Assembly (NCBI RefSeq): GCF_023684385.1 | Contig: NZ_JAGSOJ010000002.1 | Span: forward strand, 1,054,001 to 1,118,000 | Direction of reading: 5' to 3' | DNA length: 64,000 nt | DNA from: Oceanirhabdus seepicola | Lineage (GTDB): Bacteria > Bacillota > Clostridia > Clostridiales > Clostridiaceae | Shown here: piece after piece, positions 55,438 to 64,000 of the stretch | Numbering within the stretch: the stretch's first letter is position 1 | Layout of the letters: every line of letters starts with the position of its first letter | The notes under the pieces: generated by a model | What the model was told of the DNA's origin: nothing | The model's input: only the letters and a program-made list of their open reading frames with translations | Database searches by the model: none | Made by a program: the position numbers and the translations under genes

Positions 55438-55944
55438 ATGAGTAAATTTAAGTTAAAGATTCCTAAAATTAATGGAGAAAGAGTGTTTTATTTCTTATTA
55501 AGTTTCATCATAACTTTTGGAGCGGCATTTATATCTTCAATATGGGCAAAGAATACAAAAAGTACATATCAATTACTGAAGAAACCATTTTTTTCACCAC
55601 CAACAATAGTATTTCCAATAGTGTGGAGTATTTTATTCGTATTGATGGCATATGCTCTATTTAGAGTTTGGAGAGATATTAAAAAGAAACCTCAAAATAA
55701 AAAAGCTATAAAACTATATTTTATTCAGCTTACATTGAATTTTTTATGGTCACCTATATTCTTTGGGTTAAATTTAAGGTTTATTGCTTTTATAGTATTA
55801 ATAATATTATGGATATTTATAGTACTAACTTTAAAGGAATTTTACAAAAGAGACAAATTAGCAGGAATTCTGTTTATACCATATCTACTCTGGGTAACAT
55901 TTGCTGGTGTTCTTAATTTTTATATATGGTTTTTAAATGCATAA
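55438..55944 (+). CDS. TspO/MBR family protein
   Basis: 168 aa with five helices, the TspO fold. Family motifs: YQLLKKPFFSPPTIVFPIVW, ALFRVWRDI, QLTLNFLWSPIFFG, and LFIPYLLWVTFAGVLNFY. It binds tetrapyrroles in other bacteria; the conserved WAPP-type motif here reads FSPP. GGGAGGAG precedes the ATG. The 286 bases before it hold no gene I can support. Confidence 0.9.
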   Translation: MSKFKLKIPKINGERVFYFLLSFIITFGAAFISSIWAKNTKSTYQLLKKPFFSPPTIVFPIVWSILFVLMAYALFRVWRDIKKKPQNKKAIKLYFIQLTLNFLWSPIFFGLNLRFIAFIVLIILWIFIVLTLKEFYKRDKLAGILFIPYLLWVTFAGVLNFYIWFLNA

Positions 55945-55964
55945 ATCAGAAAGGAATTTTTAAA

Positions 55965-56200
55965 AGAAGTGGGGAGTGGAAAGTGGAGAACGCAGGAAGG
56001 TTCTGACCAAAGGTCAGAACCTTTATTCTATTGTTTAAAAATCAAGAGAATTTGAATCGTTTCATCTTAGATTAAACGATGTATTTTAAGTGCAATATTT
56101 TATTTTTCTAATTTCCATAGCTGCCGTTCTTTAATTACACAGCTCTGCAATTTATCCTTCAGGAATAAATTAAAATTCATGGGAGATAATAATTTTCAAT
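55965..56200 (+). repeat. Structured intergenic element, copy R3
   Basis: Head GTGGGGAGTGGAAAGTGGAG, then GGTTCTGACC-AAA-GGTCAGAACC at 55999-56021, followed by CGTTT / AAACG hairpin and GCAATATTTTATTT like R1. The 3' half has diverged. It fills most of the 313-base gap before ftsH, so the ftsH promoter must lie within or after it. Confidence 0.62.
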
Positions 56201-56257
56201 AGAAGAAAAAATTCGTGAGAGTGTGTGTTATTACCAACAAGGAGATGAAATAGGGAT

Positions 56258-58174
56258 ATGAATGATAAGACCGATAAAGATAAGAGTAAGAGAACTAATA
56301 AAGAAGAAAAGAATGGTGCAGAAAAACGTAGTGATAAAAAAGATTTAAAAGAAAAAGTTACAACTCATAAATTTAAATTTGGCATTGGATATATTTTAAT
56401 TGTGTTTATAATGCTTTATTTAATAAATAACTTAATTCATTCATTAACATATGAACAAGTGTTATATAGTAAATTTGAGACATTAGGTAGAGAAGGAAAA
56501 ATTGAAGAAGTAAGAATAGCATCTGATAGAATATACATTTTTTTGAAGGAAGAAGAGCAACGTGAAAAGGTCTTGTATACTGAGAGAATCCCTCAGGATT
56601 ACAGCGATTTAACAAAAAAACTTAAGGAATTAAATGTTGAGAACTATGGAGCTATAAGAGAAAAAGAAAATCCTCTTATGGTTATTTTACTGAACTGGGT
56701 TGTACCTTTACTAATATTCATGTTAGTTGGTAGAATTATTTTGGGCAGTATGCAGAAGAAGATGAGTGGCGGTGTAATGGATTTTGGAAAGAGTAATGCT
56801 AAGATTTATGCGGAGAAGGAGACTGGGATAGGATTTAAAGATGTTGCAGGACAGGAAGAGGCAAAAGAGTCATTGAGAGAAATGGTAGATTTTTTAAATA
56901 ATCCAGAGAAGTATAGAGAAATAGGGGCAAAGATTCCTAAAGGAGCACTTCTAGTGGGTCCGCCTGGAACTGGAAAAACTTTAATTGCAAAAGCTGTTGC
57001 TGGAGAGGCTAACGTTCCTTTTTTCTCAATGTCAGGTTCAGAGTTTGTACAAATGTTTGTAGGGATGGGAGCCTCTAAAGTAAGAGATTTGTTTAAACAA
57101 GCGCAAGAAAAGGCTCCATGTATAGTATTTATTGATGAGGTTGATGCTATCGGTAAAAGTAGGGATAGTAGAATCGGTGGGGGCAATGATGAACGCGAGC
57201 AGACATTGAATCAGCTTCTTACAGAGATGGATGGTTTCGATTCTTCTAAGGGTGTTGTTATATTAGCAGCAACCAATAGACCAGAGGTATTGGATAAGGC
57301 ATTACTAAGACCAGGACGGTTTGACAGAAGAGTTATTATGGATACACCAGATTTAAAAGGAAGATTACAAATATTGAAAGTGCATATTAAAGATGTAAAA
57401 GCAGGAGATGATATAGAGCTTGAGAAAATTGCAAGGATAACTCCAGGAGCAGTAGGTGCGGACCTTGCCAATATTATAAATGAAGGTGCATTGATGGCAA
57501 TTAGAAATAAGCGGAGTTTTATGATGCAAGAAGATTTAGAACAGGCGGTAGAAGAGGTTTTGGCAGGCAAGATAAAGAAAGAAAGAATACTGTCAAAGGA
57601 TGAAAAAAAAATTGTATCTTATCATGAAATAGGGCACGCTCTTGCTGCAGCTTTATTGAAGAATACTGATCCTGTTCATAAGATTACAATTATACCTAGA
57701 ACTTTGGGTGCTCTTGGGTTTACAATGCAATTACCAGAGGCAGAAAAGTACTTGAACTCATATGATGAACTCATGGATAAGATTGTTGTACTTTTAGCTG
57801 GGAGAGCTGCTGAAGAAGTGGTCTTCGAATCAATTACTACTGGAGCTTCAAATGATATTGAGAAAGCAACTTCCATCGCTAGAAGTAGTGTTGCTATATA
57901 TGGGATGAGTGAGAAGTTTGATATGACACAACTTGAGAATGTTCAAGGCCAGTATTTGCAAGGAACAACTGTTAAGAGATGTTCAGATAGAACAGAGTAT
58001 GAAGTAGATAATGAAGTTGTATCAATTATCAAAATTCAACATGAAAGAGCTGTGGGACTTATGGAAAAACACAAAGAGGTTTTGACTGCTTTGGCAGCAA
58101 TATTGATAGAAAAGGAAACACTAACTGGAGAGGAATTTTTAAAAATTCTTAAACAATATAACTTGAAAGTTTAA
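56258..58174 (+). CDS. ftsH: ATP-dependent zinc metalloprotease FtsH-like
   Basis: 638 aa. A lysine-rich N-terminus (residues 1-38) precedes helix 1 (41-60), an extracytoplasmic domain, helix 2 (141-161), and the AAA+ module: Walker A GPPGTGKT (234-241), Walker B CIVFIDEVDA (287-296), second region of homology TNRPEVLDKALLRPGRFDRR. The protease domain has HEIGH (455-459), where HEAGH is usual; the zinc ligands are kept. The long charged N-terminus and HEIGH variant suggest it may be an extra copy rather than the housekeeping FtsH. Confidence 0.93.
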   Translation: MNDKTDKDKSKRTNKEEKNGAEKRSDKKDLKEKVTTHKFKFGIGYILIVFIMLYLINNLIHSLTYEQVLYSKFETLGREGKIEEVRIASDRIYIFLKEEEQREKVLYTERIPQDYSDLTKKLKELNVENYGAIREKENPLMVILLNWVVPLLIFMLVGRIILGSMQKKMSGGVMDFGKSNAKIYAEKETGIGFKDVAGQEEAKESLREMVDFLNNPEKYREIGAKIPKGALLVGPPGTGKTLIAKAVAGEANVPFFSMSGSEFVQMFVGMGASKVRDLFKQAQEKAPCIVFIDEVDAIGKSRDSRIGGGNDEREQTLNQLLTEMDGFDSSKGVVILAATNRPEVLDKALLRPGRFDRRVIMDTPDLKGRLQILKVHIKDVKAGDDIELEKIARITPGAVGADLANIINEGALMAIRNKRSFMMQEDLEQAVEEVLAGKIKKERILSKDEKKIVSYHEIGHALAAALLKNTDPVHKITIIPRTLGALGFTMQLPEAEKYLNSYDELMDKIVVLLAGRAAEEVVFESITTGASNDIEKATSIARSSVAIYGMSEKFDMTQLENVQGQYLQGTTVKRCSDRTEYEVDNEVVSIIKIQHERAVGLMEKHKEVLTALAAILIEKETLTGEEFLKILKQYNLKV

Positions 58175-58239
58175 ATAAAAGGTAATATGTAGTATAATTA
58201 GGCTTATATTTATATTCAATTAAGAAATGGAGGGATATC

Positions 58240-59010
58240 ATGGATCCGGTGGCATTTGAATTGTTCGGAATTAAAATAGCATGGTATGGAATATTGATTT
58301 CACTTGGAATGCTTATAGCCTTAGTGTTAAGTAACTATACAAGTAAGCTTAAGAAGATTAATTATGATCTTCTTTTAAATGCTATATTGATAGCATTACC
58401 ATGTGCAATCATAGGTGCTAGATTATACTATGTTCTATTTAGTTTAGATTATTATTTAAGTAATCCTATTCAAATTTTAAACATAAGGCAAGGTGGGTTA
58501 GCCATTCATGGTGGATTAATTTTTGGAATAGGAAGTGGAGTAATTTATCTTCTTAAGAAAAAAGAGAATATTATTAAGTATATTGACGCTACAGTTCCAT
58601 GTATTGTTATTGCCCAGGCAATAGGAAGATGGGGTAATTTCATGAACGGAGAAGCTCATGGTGGTGAAGTAACAAAAGAGTTTATAAGTCGTTTCCCAGA
58701 ATTTATACAGAAGGGAATGTTTATAAATGGGGCTTATTATCATCCGACCTTCCTATATGAATCAGTATTAAATGTTGGAATTTTTATTGTTCTGATGATA
58801 ATGTTATTTAAAAAGGTTAGAGATGGATACACTGCTTTTACATATATAGGGCTATATTCTCTAGGTAGATTCTTTATTGAAGGAATGAGAACTGATAGTT
58901 TATATATAGGTGGAATGAGAATAGCTCAGATAGTGAGTTTACTAGGTGTTGCTGCATGGATAGGCTTCATTATTTACGACCAAGTTAAAAGAAAAAAACA
59001 AGCACATTAA
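58240..59010 (+). CDS. lgt: Prolipoprotein diacylglyceryl transferase
   Basis: Adds diacylglycerol to the lipobox cysteine of prolipoproteins. 256 aa with seven helices. Family motifs: GLAIHGGLIFG, and the signature GRWGNFMNGEAHGG with arginine and asparagine in the active region, followed by HPTFLYES. GGAGG before the ATG at 58240. A lipoprotein gene lies downstream at 60516, but this enzyme serves all lipoproteins. Confidence 0.95.
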   Translation: MDPVAFELFGIKIAWYGILISLGMLIALVLSNYTSKLKKINYDLLLNAILIALPCAIIGARLYYVLFSLDYYLSNPIQILNIRQGGLAIHGGLIFGIGSGVIYLLKKKENIIKYIDATVPCIVIAQAIGRWGNFMNGEAHGGEVTKEFISRFPEFIQKGMFINGAYYHPTFLYESVLNVGIFIVLMIMLFKKVRDGYTAFTYIGLYSLGRFFIEGMRTDSLYIGGMRIAQIVSLLGVAAWIGFIIYDQVKRKKQAH

Positions 59011-59033
59011 AAGAAAATTGAAAACTTGTTTTT

Positions 59034-59062
59034 AAGCGCGGATTTCCGTGCTTATTTTTTTT
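59034..59062 (+). terminator. Terminator after lgt
   Basis: AAGCGCGG / CCGTGCTT stem (one G-T pair), loop ATTT, followed by a T-run. Confidence 0.8.
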
Positions 59063-59117
59063 ATCATTTATGGAAAAGATAATTTTTATAAAGTATACAG
59101 TTTATGGAGTGAAAATT

Positions 59118-60416
59118 ATGGATATTAAAAAAGAATGGAAAGATGAGCTGAAATCACTAACATTAAATAATTATAAGTGGATTAAAGAGCGAAAAGGGTT
59201 AATTATTCTGTTCTATGGAGATAAAAAACTTGTTAAAGAATATGGAAACATTCTATATCTTAATATGGAGCCAAATAATTGCAAGTTAATATATAGAGAA
59301 TATCAAAGTAAAATGTTTTGGATAAAACATTCCCCCAATTTTGGTGAAATAAATATTATCTTAAATGGATGGTTAGGAGATATAAATAAAAAAGGGTGTA
59401 ATATAAAAAAGAGTGAATTTAAAGAGGTAAATAGATTAGAGTTAGTACTTAATGGTGGAGGAATCCAATTAATTAAAATATGTTTAACAAAAAAAGAAAA
59501 TATCTCTGAGAAGAAGCTTAATGAGAAAAATTCAAGGTGGTTTCAGTGGGATTTTATAGAATGTGGTGATAATAAGAGGGGAAATCTCTATAAAATTATT
59601 AGGGTTATAAATAATAGATTACGTAATATTACTGGACAAAGTACTCATTTTTTAGATGATAATAGTATTGATGATAGTCAAAAAGTTGAAAAAATAATAG
59701 AATATGTTCCATTTAAAACTTCAAGAGGATTTAATGATAGTGAAGATACTATAGATAAGGTGAAGCAGACTTATAGTAGAGATATTGATAATATGATTAA
59801 ATCTCTTTATAAGAGAAAAGAAAAATTAGTGGTTATATTTGAAGGGATGGATGGGTCTGGAAAAGGAGGTGCTATAAAAAAAGTACTAAAAAAGATGGAC
59901 CCAAGATATTATGACTTATATAGAATTCGTGAACCACAATTTAAGGAGAAGAGTGCTCATTTCCTTAAGAGATTTATGGGCAAGATCTATAGTGATAAGA
60001 CTTTAATTGTATTAGATAGAAGCTGGTATGGGAGGGTATTAGTAGAACGAGTTGAAAAGCTTGATTCTGAGGAAAATATCCAGAGTGCCTTTAATGTAAT
60101 ATATAACTTTGAAAAGGAATTAGAAAAATCAGGTATTCATGTTATGAAATTTTGGTTGAATGTATCGCCAGAAGAACAGTTAAATAGATTTAAAAAGAGA
60201 GTGATTAAGGAAAATAAGAGATGGAAAATTGGAGAGCGAGATTGGAAGAATAGATTGAAACGTAATAGCTATAATGAATATTCCAAAGATATGTTTATAA
60301 GAACAAGTTTTAAATTTTCTCCATGGATAATTATTGAGGGTGATAATAAAAAGAAGGCTAGAACGAACGTTATGCGTGAAATTATGGAGTTTATTGAACA
60401 GTTAAATACACCTTAA
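59118..60416 (+). CDS. PPK2-family polyphosphate kinase-like protein with a divergent N-terminal half
   Basis: 432 aa. The C-terminal half (from residue about 225) is PPK2: Walker A VIFEGMDGSGKGGAIKK, REPQFKEKSAHFLKRF, the Walker B-like VLDRSWYGRVLVERVE, and a WKIGERDWKNR lid region. The N-terminal half resembles a second, decayed PPK2 domain (RWFQWDFIE, similar to the lid spacing) but lacks a P-loop, as in the two-domain class II enzymes. Such enzymes phosphorylate AMP or nucleotides with polyphosphate. GGAGTGAAAATT supports the start at 59118 rather than 59070. Confidence 0.85.
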   Translation: MDIKKEWKDELKSLTLNNYKWIKERKGLIILFYGDKKLVKEYGNILYLNMEPNNCKLIYREYQSKMFWIKHSPNFGEINIILNGWLGDINKKGCNIKKSEFKEVNRLELVLNGGGIQLIKICLTKKENISEKKLNEKNSRWFQWDFIECGDNKRGNLYKIIRVINNRLRNITGQSTHFLDDNSIDDSQKVEKIIEYVPFKTSRGFNDSEDTIDKVKQTYSRDIDNMIKSLYKRKEKLVVIFEGMDGSGKGGAIKKVLKKMDPRYYDLYRIREPQFKEKSAHFLKRFMGKIYSDKTLIVLDRSWYGRVLVERVEKLDSEENIQSAFNVIYNFEKELEKSGIHVMKFWLNVSPEEQLNRFKKRVIKENKRWKIGERDWKNRLKRNSYNEYSKDMFIRTSFKFSPWIIIEGDNKKKARTNVMREIMEFIEQLNTP

Positions 60417-60515
60417 ACGTCCCAATATAATTATAGTGAACTGTTATGTCTATGTACATAAAATCAGTCTTATGATAAAATTAGGCGTATGAAAAAACAG
60501 TTGGAGGGTTAAACG

Positions 60516-61877
60516 GTGAGGTGTATACATAAAATATTGTTGACATGTATGCTATCTAGTTTGTTATTTGTTTCATGTAGCAATGAGACTGTGATTATAG
60601 ATAAAGTTGAAAACAAACAGAGTGAGATAGCACAGAGTGAAGAGAGTGGAGAAAAAAAGATATCATCTGATAAGGAAAAAATTAATGAGATAGTTTCTGA
60701 TGAATTGGAGTACATAGTTAATTTGATTGAAGAGGTTCATCCAAATCCATATAAATATGTAAGTAAGAATGAAATATTAGAACAGGGAAAAGAGATTTTC
60801 AATGAGTTTAGTTCAGAGAACGAAGATGAATATTTTCTTTATAAGAGATTTTTAAGTTTGTACAAAGACCCAGCATTAAATGTAAAATATTCAAATGAGT
60901 CAAGAAGAAAATTAAAAGTGAATTTAATTGGTGGACTTTCTGGAGTATATGTCTCGAAAGATAGTGAAAACTTAAAAAAAGGGGATAAAGTTGTTAAAAT
61001 AGGAGGATTACCTATTGAGGAGTTATTACAAATGGGCATGAAATTTACAACTTGTAATACTAAGGATGAGGTATTCTGTAACTTAGATAACATTATTAGA
61101 GATTTTCACTTTTTACAAGATTCTGGGGCAATAAACAATGGTAAAGTTAAAGTTGAAGTAATGAGAGACAGCATTTCAATATGTGAAAATGTTTCATTTG
61201 TGGATGAAGCTATTGAGTATAATTATAACAACGGTTATAATGTTTTTGATAATAAAGATATAGCTGTGTTGGATATAAATAGTTATGAGAATAAAAAGGA
61301 AGAGAACGAAGAAATTCAATCATTTTTTGAGGATTCAGTAAATCAAAGTGTTGACAAGATACTAATTGATCTAAGAACTGATGGGAATATTCATATGAAT
61401 ATTATAGATGAAATCATTAAAAACTTAAAATATAAAGACTACTATAATTATCATAAGAAGATAAAAAAGAGTTCTCAATGGGAAGCAGCATCATATGAAC
61501 ATGATAGTTTTTTTAAGAAGATATTTCTAGGTAAAAAGACTAAAAGTAAAAATAAAAATAGTTTTATCTATGGTAAGGAAATATTTCTTTTAGTTAATGG
61601 TAATAGCGGAACAGATGCTATTAGGGTTGCTAATCTTATTAAGAATAATTTTTATGGTAAAGTTATAGGAACAAACCCAACTTCTAATGCAAACAATTTT
61701 GGAAATGAAGTTGAAATACAGTTATCAGAAAAGAATATAGCCATTAGTGTACCGACCACTGAATTTATATATCAGGGCAAAATGTCTAAGAGATTGAGTG
61801 TGGATATATATAGTGGTAAATTTAATGATAATAGTATTAACGAAAAAACATTAAGAGAAATATTATATAAAGATTAA
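60516..61877 (+). CDS. Lipoprotein with S41-protease-like domain
   Basis: 453 aa from the GTG at 60516 (GGAGGG upstream). The signal ends LLFVSCSNE, a lipobox with Cys near residue 21. After a linker, a PDZ-like stretch (GVYVSKDSENLKKGDKVVKI) and the S41 core (DIAVLDINSYENKKEENEE, VDKILIDLRTDG, EIFLLVNGNSGTDAI, YGKVIGTNPTSNANN) follow. In active S41 enzymes the Ser and Lys lie in an SASE-type motif; here the site reads NGNSGTDAIRVA, so activity is doubtful. Membrane-anchored outside. Confidence 0.72.
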   Translation: MRCIHKILLTCMLSSLLFVSCSNETVIIDKVENKQSEIAQSEESGEKKISSDKEKINEIVSDELEYIVNLIEEVHPNPYKYVSKNEILEQGKEIFNEFSSENEDEYFLYKRFLSLYKDPALNVKYSNESRRKLKVNLIGGLSGVYVSKDSENLKKGDKVVKIGGLPIEELLQMGMKFTTCNTKDEVFCNLDNIIRDFHFLQDSGAINNGKVKVEVMRDSISICENVSFVDEAIEYNYNNGYNVFDNKDIAVLDINSYENKKEENEEIQSFFEDSVNQSVDKILIDLRTDGNIHMNIIDEIIKNLKYKDYYNYHKKIKKSSQWEAASYEHDSFFKKIFLGKKTKSKNKNSFIYGKEIFLLVNGNSGTDAIRVANLIKNNFYGKVIGTNPTSNANNFGNEVEIQLSEKNIAISVPTTEFIYQGKMSKRLSVDIYSGKFNDNSINEKTLREILYKD

Positions 61878-61924
61878 GATTATTAATATATTGTTTAAGT
61901 ACTTTTTCTGTGTTTCTTTAGAAA
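61878..61924 (+). other. Spacer before the inverted-repeat element
   Basis: AT-rich, no gene, no clear terminator. Confidence 0.3.
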
Positions 61925-62022
61925 TTCAGACCGTTTAAAGAGTTCAAGGTCAAGGAACTATGCGAACGAGTAGCGCAGAGAGCCTAAGTGACGCCGAGAT
62001 TGGAATTTTTAAACAGTCTGAA
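61925..62022. ncRNA. 98-nt inverted-repeat element with structured interior
   Basis: Ends TTCAGACCGTTTAAA and TTTAAACAGTCTGAA pair with one mismatch. The inside is G-rich for this genome and forms further stems: AGTTC / GAACT around AAGGTCAAG, and TGCG / CGCA around AACGAGTAG, then GAGAGCCTAAGTGACGCC. It lies before the promoter of the argS leader, so it is either a non-coding RNA, a terminator-like structure for the upstream gene, or a small mobile element. I do not recognise an RNA family. Confidence 0.45.
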
Positions 62023-62031
62023 AAGTATATC

Positions 62032-62061
62032 TTGACATATGATCTATATAGCATATATAAT
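62032..62061 (+). promoter_or_regulatory. Sigma-A promoter of the argS leader
   Basis: TTGACA at 62032-62037, 18-base spacer, TATAAT at 62056-62061. Both hexamers are consensus. Confidence 0.8.
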
Positions 62062-62077
62062 CAAAAGTAGTTTAAAA

Positions 62078-62359
62078 GAGAATAATGAAATTCTGAGAAG
62101 AGGAAAGTACCTCTAGAGTATATTCTAATGGGTTATTATTTGAATAGCCTAAAGCGAGCGGAAGTTGGTGCGAGTTCCGCAGGATAGCTAGTGGGAAGAG
62201 AGCCTTGGAGAACCTATCTGAAAATCACAAAAACTTGTGGAGAGTAAGAAAAGGCGCAAATGCGTTAAAAAGTTAAGTGGATAAATTTTTGTATTAAAAT
62301 TTATCAATTAGAGTGGTACCGCGATTATCTCGTCTCTATTTTTAGAGGCGAGTTTTTTA
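62078..62359 (+). promoter_or_regulatory. T-box riboswitch upstream of argS
   Basis: The T-box GAGTGGTACCGCG is at 62311-62323, followed by the terminator CTCGTCTCTA / TAGAGGCGAG with its T-run (62329-62359). Stem I has the distal loop AGCGGAAGTTGGTGCGAGTT and CCGC closing. The specifier is probably AGA (Arg) at 62209-62211, in GGAGAACC. Uncharged tRNA-Arg would favour the antiterminator and turn argS on. The specifier is inferred from position and the gene downstream. Confidence 0.88.
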
Positions 62360-62410
62360 TTTGTCTAAATATAGATATTTCTGAAGAAATGATGAAAGGA
62401 GAAGAGAATA

Positions 62411-64000
62411 ATGGATAACAAAAAATTAGTTGCACAAAGAATTGCTGAACATGTGGATATGGATGTACTTGAAATAGAGAAATTAGTTGAAATACCACCA
62501 AAGTCTGATATGGGGGATTTTGCATTTCCATGTTTTATATTAGCAAAAGTGTTAAGAAAAGCTCCACCTATGATTGCTATTGAATTGATGGAGAAAATCA
62601 ATAAAGAAGGCTTTGAAAAGATTGTAAATAATGGACCATACCTTAACTTTTTTGTTGATAAGACTATGTTAATAAAGAAAACAATAGATAAAATCCTTAT
62701 TGAAGGACTTGAATATGGTAATACTACAAATGGAGATGGAGAAACTATTCTAGTTGAGTATTCATCACCAAATATAGCAAAACCATTTCATGTTGGACAT
62801 TTATTTACAACTGTTATTGGAAACTCTTTATATAAGAGCTACAAATCACAAGGATATGATGTTGAGAGAATAAATCACCTTGGTGATACAGGAACACAAT
62901 TTGGTAAACTTATCTCAGCTTATAAGAAGTGGGGAGATGAAGAAGCTCTTGAAAAAGAACCTATTAAAGAACTTTTAAGAATTTATGTTAAGTTCCATGA
63001 TGAAGCAGAGAAAAATCCAGAGCTTGTTGAAGAGGGAAGAATGTACTTCAAGAGACTTGAAGATGGATCTGAAGAAGAGGTTGCGCTTTGGAAGAGATTT
63101 AGAGAGTTAAGCTTAAAAGAGTTTATGAAGGTTTATGAGATGCTTGGTGTTGAGTTTGATTCATATGCTGGTGAAAGCTTCTATAGTGATAAGATTGATG
63201 AATTAGTTGAGATGATAGAGAAAACAGGATTACTTGTTGAAAGCCAAGGAGCGCAAGTAATAGACCTTGAAGAGTACAATATGCCTCCTTGTATCGTTAA
63301 AAAGGCTGATGGTGCTACTATATATGCTACACGTGACCTTGCTGCTGCAACATATAGAAAGAAAAAATATGATTTTAGCAAGAATATATATGTTGTTGGT
63401 AAAGATCAAACATTACACTTTAATCAAGTGTTCAAATCTCTTGAGTTAATGGGATTTGAGTGGGCAAAAGATTGTATTCATGTGCCATTTGGAATGGTTA
63501 GATTTGCAGATAAGAAGTTATCTACAAGAAAAGGTGATGTAATTTTCCTTGAAGATCTTCTTAATGAAGCTGTTAATAAAACTTTAAGTATAATTAATGA
63601 GAAGAATCCAGAATTAGAAAATAAAGAAGAAGTTGCTAAAGAGGTTGGTATTGGAGCAATAATATTCACATACCTTAAGAATAATAGAACAAGAGATATT
63701 GTATTCAATTGGGATGAGATGTTAAGCTTTGAAGGAGAAACGGGACCATATACTCAGTACACGTATGCTAGGGGTAAGAGTATATTAAGAAAGCTTGGAA
63801 CTGTTGAAGAAGAAGCAGATTACTCATTACTTAATTCAAAAGAAGAGTTTGAACTTGTTAAAATTCTTGAAAACCTTGAGCTTGCAATTAAATCTTCTAT
63901 TGATAAGTTAGAGCCAAGTATAATAACAAGATATGTACTTGATGTTGCTAAAGCATTCAATAAGTTTTACAATGCACATAATATTGCTAATTCTGAGAGT
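62411..64000 (+). CDS. argS: Arginyl-tRNA synthetase (3' end outside window)
   Basis: Class I synthetase that charges tRNA-Arg. 530 codons in the window without a stop. The N-terminal Add-1 domain (residues 1-100) precedes the HIGH region [14 protein letters not shown], then [11 protein letters not shown] and the KMSKS-like loop [29 protein letters not shown] follows, typical of ArgS, and the C-terminal anticodon-binding domain begins near the window end. AAAGGAG precedes the ATG at 62411. The leader is a T-box, so it is starvation-controlled. Confidence 0.95.
   Translation, partial: MDNKKLVAQRIAEHVDMDVLEIEKLVEIPPKSDMGDFAFPCFILAKVLRKAPPMIAIELMEKINKEGFEKIVNNGPYLNFFVDKTMLIKKTIDKILIEGLEYGNTTNGDGETILVEYSSPNIAKPFHVGHLFTTVIGNSLYKSYKSQGYDVERINHLGDTGTQFGKLISAYKKWGDEEALEKEPIKELLRIYVKFHDEAEKNPELVEEGRMYFKRLEDGSEEEVALWKRFRELSLKEFMKVYEMLGVEFDSYAGESFYSDKIDELVEMIEKTGLLVESQGAQVIDLEEYNMPPCIVKKADGATIYATRDLAAATYRKKKYDFSKNIYVVGKDQTLHFNQVFKSLELMGFEWAKDCIHVPFGMVRFADKKLSTRKGDVIFLEDLLNEAVNKTLSIINEKNPELENKEEVAKEVGIGAIIFTYLKNNRTRDIVFNWDEMLSFEGETGPYTQYTYARGKSILRKLGTVEEEADYSLLNSKEEFELVKILENLELAIKSSIDKLEPSIITRYVLDVAKAFNKFYNAHNIANSES

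Overview
The window is AT-rich and reads like the chromosome of a low-GC Gram-positive anaerobe, most likely a Clostridium-type member of the Clostridia. The evidence is the strong AGGAGG-type ribosome sites with ATG, GTG and TTG starts, a T-box leader, two cobalamin riboswitches with an anaerobic (CbiK/CbiD/CbiG) corrin pathway, a sortase locus, two small 2[4Fe-4S] ferredoxins and a radical-SAM glutamate 2,3-aminomutase. Nearly all genes are on the + strand. The species cannot be named from the sequence alone.

Layout. (1) 1-12643: end of a surface-polysaccharide cluster: GT4 glycosyltransferase, MurJ/Wzx-type flippase, a broken serine acetyltransferase, a NodB-like deacetylase, two GNAT-type transferases, a CapK-like adenylate-forming enzyme, a heparinase II/III-like lyase, a TagA/WecG glycosyltransferase and a secreted beta-propeller protein. 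The last gene is broken by a frameshift at a poly-A run and is flanked by two decayed copies of one sequence. (2) 13292-25374: cell-surface region: predicted sortase substrate, sortase and membrane protein; galE; a mannose-1-phosphate guanylyltransferase-like gene; VanZ; a tandem OB-fold-like protein; a Wzz-type protein; two exported proteins of unknown role; and a secreted 5'-nucleotidase with two LysM repeats. (3) 25580-42128: cobalamin biosynthesis in two riboswitch-led transcription units (cbiK-cbiP-cbiB-cobD and cbiA-C-D-E-T-L-F-G-H-J plus a DUF1450-like gene). Three paralogous TasA/camelysin-like exported proteins lie between them. (4) 42171-47513: glutamate 2,3-aminomutase behind a dyad-rich tandem repeat, a YitT protein, a 1.7 kb insertion element with 31-bp terminal inverted repeats and a transposase lacking its first catalytic Asp, and two minus-strand ferredoxin genes. 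(5) 47693-62020: phospholipase D-like protein, leucyl aminopeptidase, a second YitT gene, an SDR oxidoreductase, a MEMO-AMMECR1 fusion, a MarR regulator, a 36-residue membrane peptide, TspO, FtsH, Lgt, a PPK2-family kinase and an S41-like lipoprotein. Three copies of a structured intergenic element carrying a GGTTCTGACC hairpin lie here. (6) 62032-64000: promoter, T-box leader and the start of argS, which runs off the window.

How the genes fit together. The polysaccharide genes, galE, the manC-like gene and the Wzz-like gene would make, modify and export a surface glycan. The sortase, LysM and TasA-like genes add surface proteins. The cobalamin units would build cobyric acid from sirohydrochlorin under adenosylcobalamin feedback. 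The points most worth a second look are the TasA-like trio inside the cobalamin locus, the dispersed hairpin element, the eam-upstream repeat, the inactive-looking IS element with intact ends, and the 98-nt inverted-repeat element before argS.
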